Assembly: GCF_001418655.1 (NCBI RefSeq)
Contig: NZ_LIQZ01000025.1
Span: 1-47,893, forward strand
Reading direction: 5' to 3'
Length of the DNA: 47,893 nucleotides
Origin: Streptomyces phaeochromogenes
Lineage (GTDB): Bacteria > Actinomycetota > Actinomycetes > Streptomycetales > Streptomycetaceae
Shown here: piece after piece, positions 7,622 to 15,191 of the stretch
How the letters are laid out: the number at the start of each line of letters is the position of its first letter
Numbering within the stretch: position 1 is the first letter of the stretch
Made by a program: the position numbers and the translations under genes
Notes under the pieces: model-generated
The model's database searches: none
Told to the model about the DNA's origin: nothing
Seen by the model: only the letters and a program-made list of their open reading frames with translations

Positions 7622-7665
7622 GCGTGGGTGGCGAGGCCGGCTGAGGCTCGGGCGCTCACCCACGC
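7622..7665. terminator. Possible bidirectional hairpin between convergent genes
   Basis: GCGTGGGTG at 7622-7630 pairs exactly with CACCCACGC at 7657-7665 across a 26-base loop, between the end of the Tad operon and the end of the convergent WXG100-like gene. The loop is long and there is no T-run. Confidence 0.4.
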
Positions 7666-7689
7666 GGACGGGGCCACGGGCGGGACGGC

Positions 7690-8025
7690 CTACTTGCCGC
7701 CGCCGCCCTCCTGGCCACCCTTGCCGTCGGACTTCACGCCCTCGGAGACCTGCTTGGCCAGGTCGTCGTCCAGCTTCTTGAACTCCCGGACGATCGCATC
7801 GGACATCTGGGCCAGCGCGTCGAGCGCCTGGTTGATGTCCTCGCGGCCGTCCTCCCAGTTGGACTCGAAGTCCTCCAGCTTGTCGTAGACGCCACCGTCG
7901 CCGATGTCGTCCTTGTAGGACTCGAAGAGCTTCTTGGTGTGGTTCATCCGCGACTTGATGTCACGCAGCCGGGTGCCGTAGTCCTCCAGCTCACTGAGCG
8001 GCAGCGCGAGGTCGGGCTTGCCCAT
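7690..8025 (-). CDS. Small WXG100/ESX-like helical protein
   Basis: The 111-residue product is almost entirely charged amphipathic helix with a Gly/Lys tail and no signal peptide. Residues about 46-90 read GVYDKLEDFESNWEDG followed by INQALDALAQM and FKKLDDDLA, the spacing of an F...W..G turn, a second helix and a terminal F...D..LA seen in WXG100/EspC-type type VII secretion substrates. The exact WxG tripeptide is not present (it reads WEDG), so this is a family-level guess. GGGGGA precedes the ATG at 8025. It is followed on the same strand by three exported-protein genes, which suggests a shared envelope role. No ESX ATPase gene is in the window. Confidence 0.75.
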   Translation of the reverse strand: MGKPDLALPLSELEDYGTRLRDIKSRMNHTKKLFESYKDDIGDGGVYDKLEDFESNWEDGREDINQALDALAQMSDAIVREFKKLDDDLAKQVSEGVKSDGKGGQEGGGGK

Positions 8026-8087
8026 GTGCGTTCCCCCTGTGGTGTCCGTGCCTCGGCGGCTCGTGACTGCTGTCTGCGCAAGTTGTG

Positions 8088-8117
8088 ACTATATGAAGCG
8101 GACGGTACCCCTGTCAC
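8088..8117 (-). promoter_or_regulatory. Probable promoter of the WXG100-like gene
   Basis: Reading the minus strand, GTGACA (8117-8112) and TATAGT (8093-8088) are 18 bases apart, about 60 bases upstream of the ATG at 8025. Confidence 0.45.
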
Positions 8118-8148
8118 CGTACCGATATTGCCCCACCGGTCTCCCCGG

Positions 8149-9168
8149 CTACTTCGAGTCCGTCATCCGGTACTCGTACGCGATCACCGAAGGCTTGCCC
8201 GACTTCGGCAGGGTGGCGAGCGTCATGCCCTGGAAGGTGTCGGTGACGATGGCGCGCTTGGCCGGGTTGTAGACGGACTCCTCCTTGTTCGGGTTGATCT
8301 CGAAGCTGCCCATGTACTGCTGCTTGAGGAGCGTTTCCTGGGTGTGGGCGGTCGGGACGACCGCGAGCACGCCGCCGTCGGCGAGCCGCAGCGCGTAAGT
8401 CGTCCCGTACGCCGGGTCCTTGGCGAAGAACTTCTTGGTCGCCCACTTGGCCAGATCGAACGTGTCGCGCTCCTTGTAGAGCTTGAGGGCGTCCTTGGCC
8501 GGGTCCGTGGTGTGGGAGATCGCGGCGCCGGCCTTCTTCCCACCGGTCTCGTACAGGTCCTCGAACGCCGCGCTCACGTCGTTCGGGGCCAGGGCTCCGA
8601 CACGGGTGGAGGGCGCCACGGCGGTGGCGAGACCGTGGTTGCCGGTGTCGATCGCCGGGATCGGTGCGTCGGAGTAGATCGCGGACGTCAACTTCCAGGC
8701 GCCGCCGTCCTTGTCGAAGACCAGGAGGGCGGGGATCTTCGATCCACTGGCGGTGGCCTTGACGGCGAACCAGTCCTCACCGGCAGGGATGTAGTACGTA
8801 CGGTCCTGGTAGGAGAAGGGCTTCTCGTAGTCGCTCCGGTCCGCCTTCGTCCAGGTGCTGAAGGTCTTGTAGTCCGCCTTGCTCTGCTCGTGGACCTGGC
8901 CGCCTTCGACCGTCGCCAGCAGCTTGGCGTTCCGCGTCGCGTTCGCCTTGCCGTTGACAGCCGCGTAGTTGTCGACGATCTTCGCCGCCTGCTGGCGGGT
9001 CACGGCGCCCTTGGGGGCGGCGGAGGCCGAGTCCTTCGTGCCGGCCTTCCCGTCGCCCTCGTCCGTGGTGCCGCCGCACCCGGTGAGAGCGACGGTGGAG
9101 GTAAGACCGAGCATCAGCAGAGCGATACCGGTCGTGCGTGCGGCGCGTGCGGGGTGGGGGGATGCCAT
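8149..9168 (-). CDS. Lipoprotein of unknown function
   Basis: From ATG 9168 the product has 339 residues. A basic start and a hydrophobic stretch lead to the lipobox LTGC with Cys31, so it should be lipid-anchored on the outer face of the membrane. After an Asp/Gly/Ser/Ala linker the protein has two similar halves in appearance (both begin with a helix followed by beta-rich stretches such as WFAVKATASGSKIPALLVF and YALRLADGGVLAVVP), but I do not recognise the family. The same frame stays open upstream of the ATG, yet only this start gives a signal peptide. It lies between two genes for exported proteins on the same strand. Confidence 0.85.
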   Translation of the reverse strand: MASPHPARAARTTGIALLMLGLTSTVALTGCGGTTDEGDGKAGTKDSASAAPKGAVTRQQAAKIVDNYAAVNGKANATRNAKLLATVEGGQVHEQSKADYKTFSTWTKADRSDYEKPFSYQDRTYYIPAGEDWFAVKATASGSKIPALLVFDKDGGAWKLTSAIYSDAPIPAIDTGNHGLATAVAPSTRVGALAPNDVSAAFEDLYETGGKKAGAAISHTTDPAKDALKLYKERDTFDLAKWATKKFFAKDPAYGTTYALRLADGGVLAVVPTAHTQETLLKQQYMGSFEINPNKEESVYNPAKRAIVTDTFQGMTLATLPKSGKPSVIAYEYRMTDSK

Positions 9169-9260
9169 GGTGTGCGCGTCTCTTCTTCTGTTGTGGGGGC
9201 TCGGAGAAGCTGTGGGAGTTCGGAGAACGGGAACGACTGCCGCGAAGGGGCTGCCGCCCG

Positions 9261-10313
9261 TCAGCGGTTGATCGACTGGATTTCCTGGACGTTCATGTCC
9301 TGCGTGGTCTCGAAGGTGCCGTCGGGCAGGTCGCCGCCCGCACCGCCGGTGCCCTCCCAGCTGATCTGCCAGGTGACGGAGGCCTTGAGCGCGTAGGGCT
9401 CTCCGCTGCTGGCACGCAGGTACGTGATGCCGCAGGGAGGCGTCTGCTCGGCGTCGCCCTTCTTGTACGGGGTGCCGATCGAGCCGTCTTCGTTGATCTC
9501 GCACTCGCCGGAGGCGGGGTAGGTCTCGGCGTCCTCGGTACCGGGTTCGAGATGCAGGGCGACCGGCTTTGCCGTCGTCTCCGCCCAGAGGTTGGTACCG
9601 GGCAACTCGGCGCGGACCTTGACCTCCTGAAAGGTCCCCTTGTCCAGCCAGACCCAAGTCGGGAGGTTCACCGTGGACTCGGCCGCCGGCTTCAACTCGA
9701 CCTCGGTCTCGGGGACCTTGACCTTGTCGTACGCGTAGTCGGCGAGGGTCTTCGGAGTGGGGGCGTCCGGCACGTCGGGGATCTCGCCAGCGTCCTGCCA
9801 GAACATGAGTTGGCCGCACTTCGACGTGTCGTCGACGTCGTTGACGTCCGGCGCGACTCCGCGCCAGAAGTAGCCGTCCTTGCCGAGGTTGTAGTCCTTG
9901 TAGCCCTTCGCGGTCGCCGGCGTGCTGAAGTAGTTGCGAGCGTCCTTCTCGTCCTTGAAGTGCTCGGTCCACAGGCGCGGTCCGATCCAGCCCTGGCGAA
10001 GGCTGACGTCACCCTTGCCGTCGTTTTCCGCGAAGTCCTTCAGCTGGGCTGGCGTGAAGACGGGCTCGTACCAGCAGGGCGGTGGCTTCCAGCTCACGTT
10101 CGTCGACGAGAGCGCGCCCTGCTTTCCGCCGGTGGGGCCGCTCACCTGGGTGATCTCGATCCGCGACTGGTTGGCCGCGGCGGAGATGTTCCGGTCCTTG
10201 TCGGCCGCCCCGTTGACTCCGCCGTCCCCGACGGCGTGCGCTGACGTGGATGCGAGAAGCACCGAAGTGAGTGACGCAGCTGCCAGAGACGACCATCCAC
10301 GAAGAGACGTCAT
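9261..10313 (-). CDS. Secreted protein of unknown function
   Basis: The 350-residue product has a clear signal peptide (about residues 1-27, cleavage after SAHA). The mature protein is rich in Trp and Pro, contains the stretch TLADYAYDKVKVPETEVEL followed by VNLPTWVWLDKG, a pattern I associate with streptomycete secreted proteins of unknown role, and has several cysteines. The last 60 residues include ASVTWQISWEG, which looks beta-rich. ATG at 10313 overlaps the stop of the upstream lipoprotein gene in an ATGA junction, so the two are probably translated together. I assign no enzymatic function. Confidence 0.85.
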   Translation of the reverse strand: MTSLRGWSSLAAASLTSVLLASTSAHAVGDGGVNGAADKDRNISAAANQSRIEITQVSGPTGGKQGALSSTNVSWKPPPCWYEPVFTPAQLKDFAENDGKGDVSLRQGWIGPRLWTEHFKDEKDARNYFSTPATAKGYKDYNLGKDGYFWRGVAPDVNDVDDTSKCGQLMFWQDAGEIPDVPDAPTPKTLADYAYDKVKVPETEVELKPAAESTVNLPTWVWLDKGTFQEVKVRAELPGTNLWAETTAKPVALHLEPGTEDAETYPASGECEINEDGSIGTPYKKGDAEQTPPCGITYLRASSGEPYALKASVTWQISWEGTGGAGGDLPDGTFETTQDMNVQEIQSINR

Positions 10314-10960
10314 CGCGAGCAAGCACCCCTCTCCGAGCGGGTCGACAGGTTCTGCCAGACGCCCTGCGTGCTCTTGGCGAGGCTGACGTTGTAGGAAATG
10401 CGGGGATCCGTGCCGGCCGGATTTCCCGCGACCTCGCCGGTCTTGCGGTTCTTCGAGTACGCCTTGCTCTCATCGGTGCAATAAGAGAGAGACGCCGCCT
10501 TCTTGTTGGTGGCGAAGGAGACCTTGGGGTCGAACGCGGGCAGCTTGCCGAACACCGTGAGGTTCTTGCCGGTGTAGGTCTTGATCCACTGTCGGTCCTG
10601 GGACAGTCCGGGCTTGGTGTCGTAGAAGGCGAGAGCGTCACCGCCGTCGGGCTCGTTGGCGATGATCGCCGCGTATCCCGCGCGGAGCTGTTCCTTGGCG
10701 TCTGTGAGGAGCGCCTGGGTCTCCGGATCGCTGCTCGTCCAGTCCTCGAAGGTCAACTGGAAGTTCTTCGGGAGCGTGATCTTCGGGCGGTCCACAGCGG
10801 CCGACGCTGATGCGGACGCCGAGGCCGACGGACTGCTCGACCCCTTGTCCGCCCCCTTGATGTCGTCGGACGACTTGTCGTCGCTCCCGCCGCAAGCGGT
10901 GAGAAGCAGCGCCGCGGAGGCGGCGAGCGCGGCAGCGGTGGTCACGGTGCGGCGGGCCAC
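10310..10960 (-). CDS. Lipoprotein, possibly NTF2/SnoaL-like fold
   Basis: From GTG 10960 (GGGGGAG ribosome-binding site upstream) the product has 216 residues. The signal sequence ends in the lipobox LTAC (Cys23), followed by a Ser/Ala-rich linker. The mature part starts with a helix (residues about 75-100) and ends with a pattern of polar beta strands, a Cys in SYCTDES, KTGEVAG, and GVWQNLSTRSERGAC, an order seen in NTF2-like lipoproteins of actinobacteria. That fold call is an inference from pattern only. It is the first gene of a coupled pair with the secreted protein. Confidence 0.85.
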   Translation of the reverse strand: MARRTVTTAAALAASAALLLTACGGSDDKSSDDIKGADKGSSSPSASASASASAAVDRPKITLPKNFQLTFEDWTSSDPETQALLTDAKEQLRAGYAAIIANEPDGGDALAFYDTKPGLSQDRQWIKTYTGKNLTVFGKLPAFDPKVSFATNKKAASLSYCTDESKAYSKNRKTGEVAGNPAGTDPRISYNVSLAKSTQGVWQNLSTRSERGACSR

Positions 10961-11280
10961 GGGTGTACTCCCCCTGTATAAGGCATGTGTGCAACAGAGA
11001 ACGAAGCTATCAGTGGCACGTAGAGGGCCTCGGGGCGGTGCTGGGGGATTGTGTGGGGATCGTGAGATCTGTGACGTGACAGTTGCGAAGTGCTCGGAGC
11101 CCAGGCGGGGGACGGCGGACGCCCCAATGGAAATCGCGGGCATAGGGGGCGGCCGGTGAGGAATCGGTCGGGCGCAAGGACTCTGCCTCTCCCCGCCCTT
11201 CGACACCCTCAATAAGATCTAAGTAGGCTCAGCACACCCCCGCTCTCCCTCCCTCCACACACGACACCAGGACACCCGCC
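10961..11280. other. Divergent intergenic region
   Basis: These 320 bases separate the lipoprotein gene (minus) from the LysM/BTAD gene (plus). TAAGAT at 11213-11218 could be a minus-10 element for the plus-strand gene, but no matching minus-35 is at the right distance. No gene or strong repeat is seen. Confidence 0.5.
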
Positions 11281-14200
11281 ATGGCGCGACGTACCACTTC
11301 CAACTCGACGGGAAGCTCGCCGGGTCCGAGGAATCGGACGCCGCAGCCCCTGCCTCGGCGGCGCCGTACGGTCGGGGACTTTCTGAAGGCGTTCCTTGCC
11401 TTCGTGGCCCTGCTCGTGCTGCTGATCGGGGTGCCCGGGGCGCTGGCCTCGCAGATCGGGTGGCCGCTGCCGAGCGGTTCGCCGAGTCTGGACTGGCTCC
11501 AGAAAGAGATCAGCGTCGATACGTTCATCAATACGCTGACCGTCGTCGTCTGGTTCGCCTGGGCCCAGTTCACCGCGTGCGTGCTCGTCGAGGTGAAGGC
11601 CGCCCTGTCGGGCGTCGGGCTGCCGAACCGCGTGCCCGGCGCAGGCCCGAGCCAGCTGCTCGCGCGGCAGCTCGTCGCGGCCCTGCTGCTCGTCGGCGCG
11701 ACCGCGGCGAGCTTCACGCCGGGGCTGTCGCAGCTCGGGCAGCAGCTGGACGGGAACCAGCGGCCGGCCGCCGCGGCTGCGCAGCAGACGCCGGGCGGCC
11801 TCCTCGGCCAGCAGCAGGAGCAGGCGGCCTCGACGGCCGCCGCCCTGGCCGAGCAGGCGGCCTCCGCCGCCGCGCACGCCGAGAGCGGGACCGGCGCCCA
11901 CGCCTCCGACGACGACACGAAGTTCTACCGGATCCAGCCGCCCGAGGGCCGTCACCACGACTCCCTCTGGGAGGTCGCCGAGCGCCACCTGGGCGACGGG
12001 CGGCGGTACAAGGAGATCTACCAGCTCAACAAGGACCGTACGCAGCCCGACGGTTCGAAGCTTTCCGAGGCCAGCCTCATCCGGCCCGGCTGGATCATGG
12101 AGATGCCCGGCGACGCCCGCGGCGGCGAGCTGGTGGAGATGCCCGACGAGGCCCCGAAGGTCTCGGAGGAAGTCCAGCAGCAGATCTCCGACTACGCCCG
12201 GACCGGCGGTGCCGAAGGCGCCGGCGGCCAGCAGGGCGGCGGGTCTGGGTCCGGGTCCCTCGACCGCGACACCGCCCACATCAGTCTTCCCGAGCAGCGG
12301 CCCGCACCCGACAAGGGGCACCAGCAGGGTCAGCCCGGACAGCAGGGTCAGGACGGGCAGCAAGGACAGCAAGGGCAGGAGCACGCCGCCCCCGCCGGGG
12401 AGGACGGCGGGTTCGGGCTGCCGCAGGCGCTGCTCGGCGCGCCCCTCCTCGCCGCCGGACTCCTCGGCGCCCTCGGCCGGCGTCGCCGGCAGGCTCTGTG
12501 GCAGTCCGCCCTCGGTGCCGTCGGCGGGCGGCGCGGCATGGAACCGCCGACGCCCACCGGCGCCGCCGCCGACGCGCAGGACGCGCTGCTGGTGGGGGCC
12601 GACCCCGAGGGCGTACGCCTTCTCGACCTGTCCCTGCGCGGGCTCGCCGCCTCGCTCGCGGGTGAGTCCCGGCCGCTGCCGACCGTCTACGCGGCCTGGA
12701 TGAGCGGCAACGGCGACCTGCACCTCCAGCTCGCCCAGCCCGCCGGGAAGCCGCCGGCGCCCTGGCAGCTCGGGCAGGACCAGACGTTCTGGATGCTCGC
12801 GCGGGCGGACGCCGAGCGGTACGAGGACGTCGACACGGCCGCTCCCTACCCCGGCCTCGTCAGTCTCGGCACGATGGACGACTCGCGGCTGCTGCTCAAC
12901 CTGGAGGCCGTGCCCGGCATCGTCTCGCTGAGCGGCCGCGAGCAGGACCGGGCGGGCGTATTCGCCTCCGTGGCCGCCGAGTTGGCGACCAACGGCTGGT
13001 CCGACCGCATGACGATCACCCTCGTCGGTTTCGGCGAGGACCTCACTCCCCTCGCGCCCAACCGGCTCCGTCACCTCGACGACATCGAGGCGCTCGTGGA
13101 GACCATGGAGGCGGAGACGCGGCAGCGGCGCGGCGCGCTGGGTGCCGCGGGTCACGACTCGGTCCTGACCGGCCGTACGGGCCCTGCCCAGCACACCCGT
13201 TGGGCCCCGCACCTCGTGCTGCTCGCCGCCGAGCCGTCCGCCGAGGACGCCGTCACGCTCGCCGAACTGGCCGCCGACGCAAGCAGGTTGGGCATCGGAT
13301 ACCTCGTCGGCACGCAGTCGGGCGATCTGCCCGGTGCCGCCTGGGAGATGGAGATCACCAGCGAGGGCAAGCTCCTCGCGCCGCTCCTCGGCCTCGAACT
13401 CGACGCGCAGCTCCTGCCGGTGTCCCAGCAGCGGGCCGTCGTCGAGCTGTTCACCGACGCCGATCCCGAGCGCGACGACGACCGCCCCACCACCACCCCG
13501 CCGTTCCTTGTCGACATCAGCGAGCAGGGGCGTCCCGCGGTGTACGCGCGGCTCGTCGGCCCGTACGAGATCATCGGCCTCGAAACGCCGGACGGTGAGC
13601 GCAGCCCGTTGCTGCACGAGGCGTTGGCGCTGCTGCTTCTGCACCGCGAGGGTGTGCATCCGCGGGTGCTGTCCTCCGCGCTCTGGCCGCGCGGTGTCAC
13701 CGACGACGTGCGGGACGCGCTCGTCGAGCGGCTGCGCGCCTGGCTCGGCAACGACCCGGACGGTACGCCGCGGCTCGGCACCGACTCGACCGGGCGGCTC
13801 AAGCTCGCCAAGTCCGTCGTGTCCGACCTGGATGTGCTGCGGTCGCTGTACCACGAGGCCACGCAGGGGCGGGGCGCCAACAGCCGTGCCGTACGCGGGC
13901 GTCTGCTGACCGACGCGCTGGTGCTGGTGCGGGGGCCGTTGCTGGCCGAGCGGTCGGCCGGGCGGTACGGGTGGCTGACCCACGAGATCATCGACGCCCA
14001 ACTGCCGTTGCTCGTCGCGGACATCGGGCTCGCGCTGTCCGCGTTCCATCTGGAGAAGGACCGGGCGGAGAAGGCGATCGAGGCGTTGAACGCGGCGCTC
14101 GGCTCCGCGCCGGGGGATGAGCGGTTGTGGAACGAGTTGCTGCGGGCCACGCACGCGACGGGCGACAGCGACCGTCTGAAGAGCCTCGCCGCGGATTTGG

Positions 14201-14298
14201 TCTCGCGTTCCGGGGCACGCGGCCTGCCGCCGCGGACCGAGGCCCTGCTGGACGAACTGCTTCCTGCTTGGCGGAGTGGTGTTGCTGCCGTCGGGTGA
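11281..14298 (+). CDS. Membrane protein with LysM region and C-terminal BTAD-type regulator region
   Basis: The 1005-residue protein starts with a basic tail and has three probable membrane segments (about residues 35-57, 81-103 and 127-147). A LysM-like region (about 214-276, with SLWEVAERHLGDG and IYQLNKD) follows, then Gln/Gly-rich low complexity (about 310-380) and a fourth hydrophobic segment (PQALLGAPLLAAGLLGALG). The C-terminal 250 residues contain a winged-helix-like stretch (ALWPRGVTDDVRDALVERLR) and a tetratricopeptide-like BTAD region of the kind found in SARP regulators. LysM domains bind peptidoglycan and BTAD domains occur in regulators, so it may carry a wall signal inward; this is inference. 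Its position between envelope genes and the prepilin peptidase suggests a link with the Tad system. Confidence 0.85.
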   Translation: MARRTTSNSTGSSPGPRNRTPQPLPRRRRTVGDFLKAFLAFVALLVLLIGVPGALASQIGWPLPSGSPSLDWLQKEISVDTFINTLTVVVWFAWAQFTACVLVEVKAALSGVGLPNRVPGAGPSQLLARQLVAALLLVGATAASFTPGLSQLGQQLDGNQRPAAAAAQQTPGGLLGQQQEQAASTAAALAEQAASAAAHAESGTGAHASDDDTKFYRIQPPEGRHHDSLWEVAERHLGDGRRYKEIYQLNKDRTQPDGSKLSEASLIRPGWIMEMPGDARGGELVEMPDEAPKVSEEVQQQISDYARTGGAEGAGGQQGGGSGSGSLDRDTAHISLPEQRPAPDKGHQQGQPGQQGQDGQQGQQGQEHAAPAGEDGGFGLPQALLGAPLLAAGLLGALGRRRRQALWQSALGAVGGRRGMEPPTPTGAAADAQDALLVGADPEGVRLLDLSLRGLAASLAGESRPLPTVYAAWMSGNGDLHLQLAQPAGKPPAPWQLGQDQTFWMLARADAERYEDVDTAAPYPGLVSLGTMDDSRLLLNLEAVPGIVSLSGREQDRAGVFASVAAELATNGWSDRMTITLVGFGEDLTPLAPNRLRHLDDIEALVETMEAETRQRRGALGAAGHDSVLTGRTGPAQHTRWAPHLVLLAAEPSAEDAVTLAELAADASRLGIGYLVGTQSGDLPGAAWEMEITSEGKLLAPLLGLELDAQLLPVSQQRAVVELFTDADPERDDDRPTTTPPFLVDISEQGRPAVYARLVGPYEIIGLETPDGERSPLLHEALALLLLHREGVHPRVLSSALWPRGVTDDVRDALVERLRAWLGNDPDGTPRLGTDSTGRLKLAKSVVSDLDVLRSLYHEATQGRGANSRAVRGRLLTDALVLVRGPLLAERSAGRYGWLTHEIIDAQLPLLVADIGLALSAFHLEKDRAEKAIEALNAALGSAPGDERLWNELLRATHATGDSDRLKSLAADLVSRSGARGLPPRTEALLDELLPAWRSGVAAVG

Positions 14299-14367
14299 GT
14301 GGGGGTTGGTTGGCAGGGCGACCGGCGCTGTGGGCACAGCAGTAACGGCAGCGGTGGGGAGCGTGCT

Positions 14368-15096
14368 GTGGATCTCCTGCTGACTCTTGGTGCCGCCCTC
14401 TGGGGCGGCGCCATCGGCGTGTTCATCCCTCGCCCCGCCTATCGCTTCTCCGTCGCCCCCGACGAGCCCTGGCAGACCCGCTGCCCCGAGGGCCATCTCA
14501 TCGGCGGCTGGGTCGGCCCGGCCCGTTGCCCGGAGTGCTCAGGGCGGCGGGCGTACGGCCCCAGCACCCCCCTCATCACCCTCGCCACCGCTCTCGTCTG
14601 CGGGTTGCTGGCCCTGGCGACCGGGACCCGGCCCGAGCTGGGTGTCTGGCTGTTGGTCGCGCCCCTCGGGGTGCTGCTCGCCATCGTGGACTTCACCGTG
14701 CAGCGGCTGCCGGACGTGCTGACGCTGTCGCTCGCGGGGGCCGCGCTGGTCCTGCTCGCGGGAGCAGCCGCCGCGCCCGAGAACGCCGGGGACTGGCTGA
14801 CCGCGCTGTACGGGTCCCTCGCCCTCGGCGGCGGCTACTTCGTGCTGTTCCTCATCAACCCCAACGGCATGGGCTTCGGCGATGTGAAGCTGGCGCTGGG
14901 GCTCGGGGCCGTCCTCGGCTGGTACGGCTGGGGAGTCCTGATGCTCGGCACCTTCGCCGGGTTCCTGTTCGGCGGGCTGTACGGGCTGAGCCTCGTCGTG
15001 GTCCGCAGGGCCGGGCGCAAGACCTCCATGCCGTTCGGGCCCTTCCTGATCGCGGGTGCCTTCGTGGGCCTCCTCATCGGGGCGTACGCGGCCTGA
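14368..15096 (+). CDS. A24-family prepilin peptidase
   Basis: The 242-residue product has about seven hydrophobic segments. Catalytic aspartates of the A24 family are visible as D108 in AIVDFTVQRLPD and D172 in GMGFGD. The N-terminal cytoplasmic loop holds C39, H43, C54 and C57 (CPEGH and CPEC), a compact zinc-type site in place of the usual four-cysteine motif of PilD. It should cleave Flp and the TadE-like proteins before the +5 glutamate. The Tad operon has no peptidase of its own, so this is the likely one although it is 6.7 kb away. GTG at 14368 with GGGGAG upstream is preferred over an in-frame GTG at 14299, which would add a polar tail. Confidence 0.9.
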   Translation: MDLLLTLGAALWGGAIGVFIPRPAYRFSVAPDEPWQTRCPEGHLIGGWVGPARCPECSGRRAYGPSTPLITLATALVCGLLALATGTRPELGVWLLVAPLGVLLAIVDFTVQRLPDVLTLSLAGAALVLLAGAAAAPENAGDWLTALYGSLALGGGYFVLFLINPNGMGFGDVKLALGLGAVLGWYGWGVLMLGTFAGFLFGGLYGLSLVVVRRAGRKTSMPFGPFLIAGAFVGLLIGAYAA

Positions 15097-15146
15097 CGTC
15101 CGGGGGACCACACGGCCTGACGTCGGGTGATCACCCGGCCTGGCGT
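15089..15146. repeat. Three direct repeats (CGGCCTGACGTC) and a palindrome upstream of mqnC
   Basis: CGGCCTGACGTC occurs at 15089-15100 and 15113-15124, and CGGCCTGGCGT at 15136-15146, at steps of 24 and 23 bp. A perfect palindrome, CGGGTGATCACCCG (15124-15137), lies between the second and third copies. The first copy contains the prepilin peptidase stop. The block ends about 45 bases before the mqnC start. Confidence 0.75.
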
Positions 15147-15191
15147 ACGCTGGATCAGTCCGTCCACACCCCTATGAAAGGGACCGCTCCG

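Noticed and set aside
7690..10960. Complete type VII (ESX) secretion locus
   Set aside because: Only a WXG100-like candidate is present; no EccC-type ATPase, EccB, EccD, EccE or mycosin gene can be seen in the window.
14299..14367. GTG at 14299 as the start of the prepilin peptidase
   Set aside because: It would add 23 polar residues before the first membrane helix and has no ribosome-binding site, whereas GTG 14368 follows GGGGAG.
11209..14496. 1095-codon minus-strand frame opposite the LysM/BTAD gene
   Set aside because: It is antisense to a gene with clear membrane, LysM and BTAD features and has the composition of a shadow frame.
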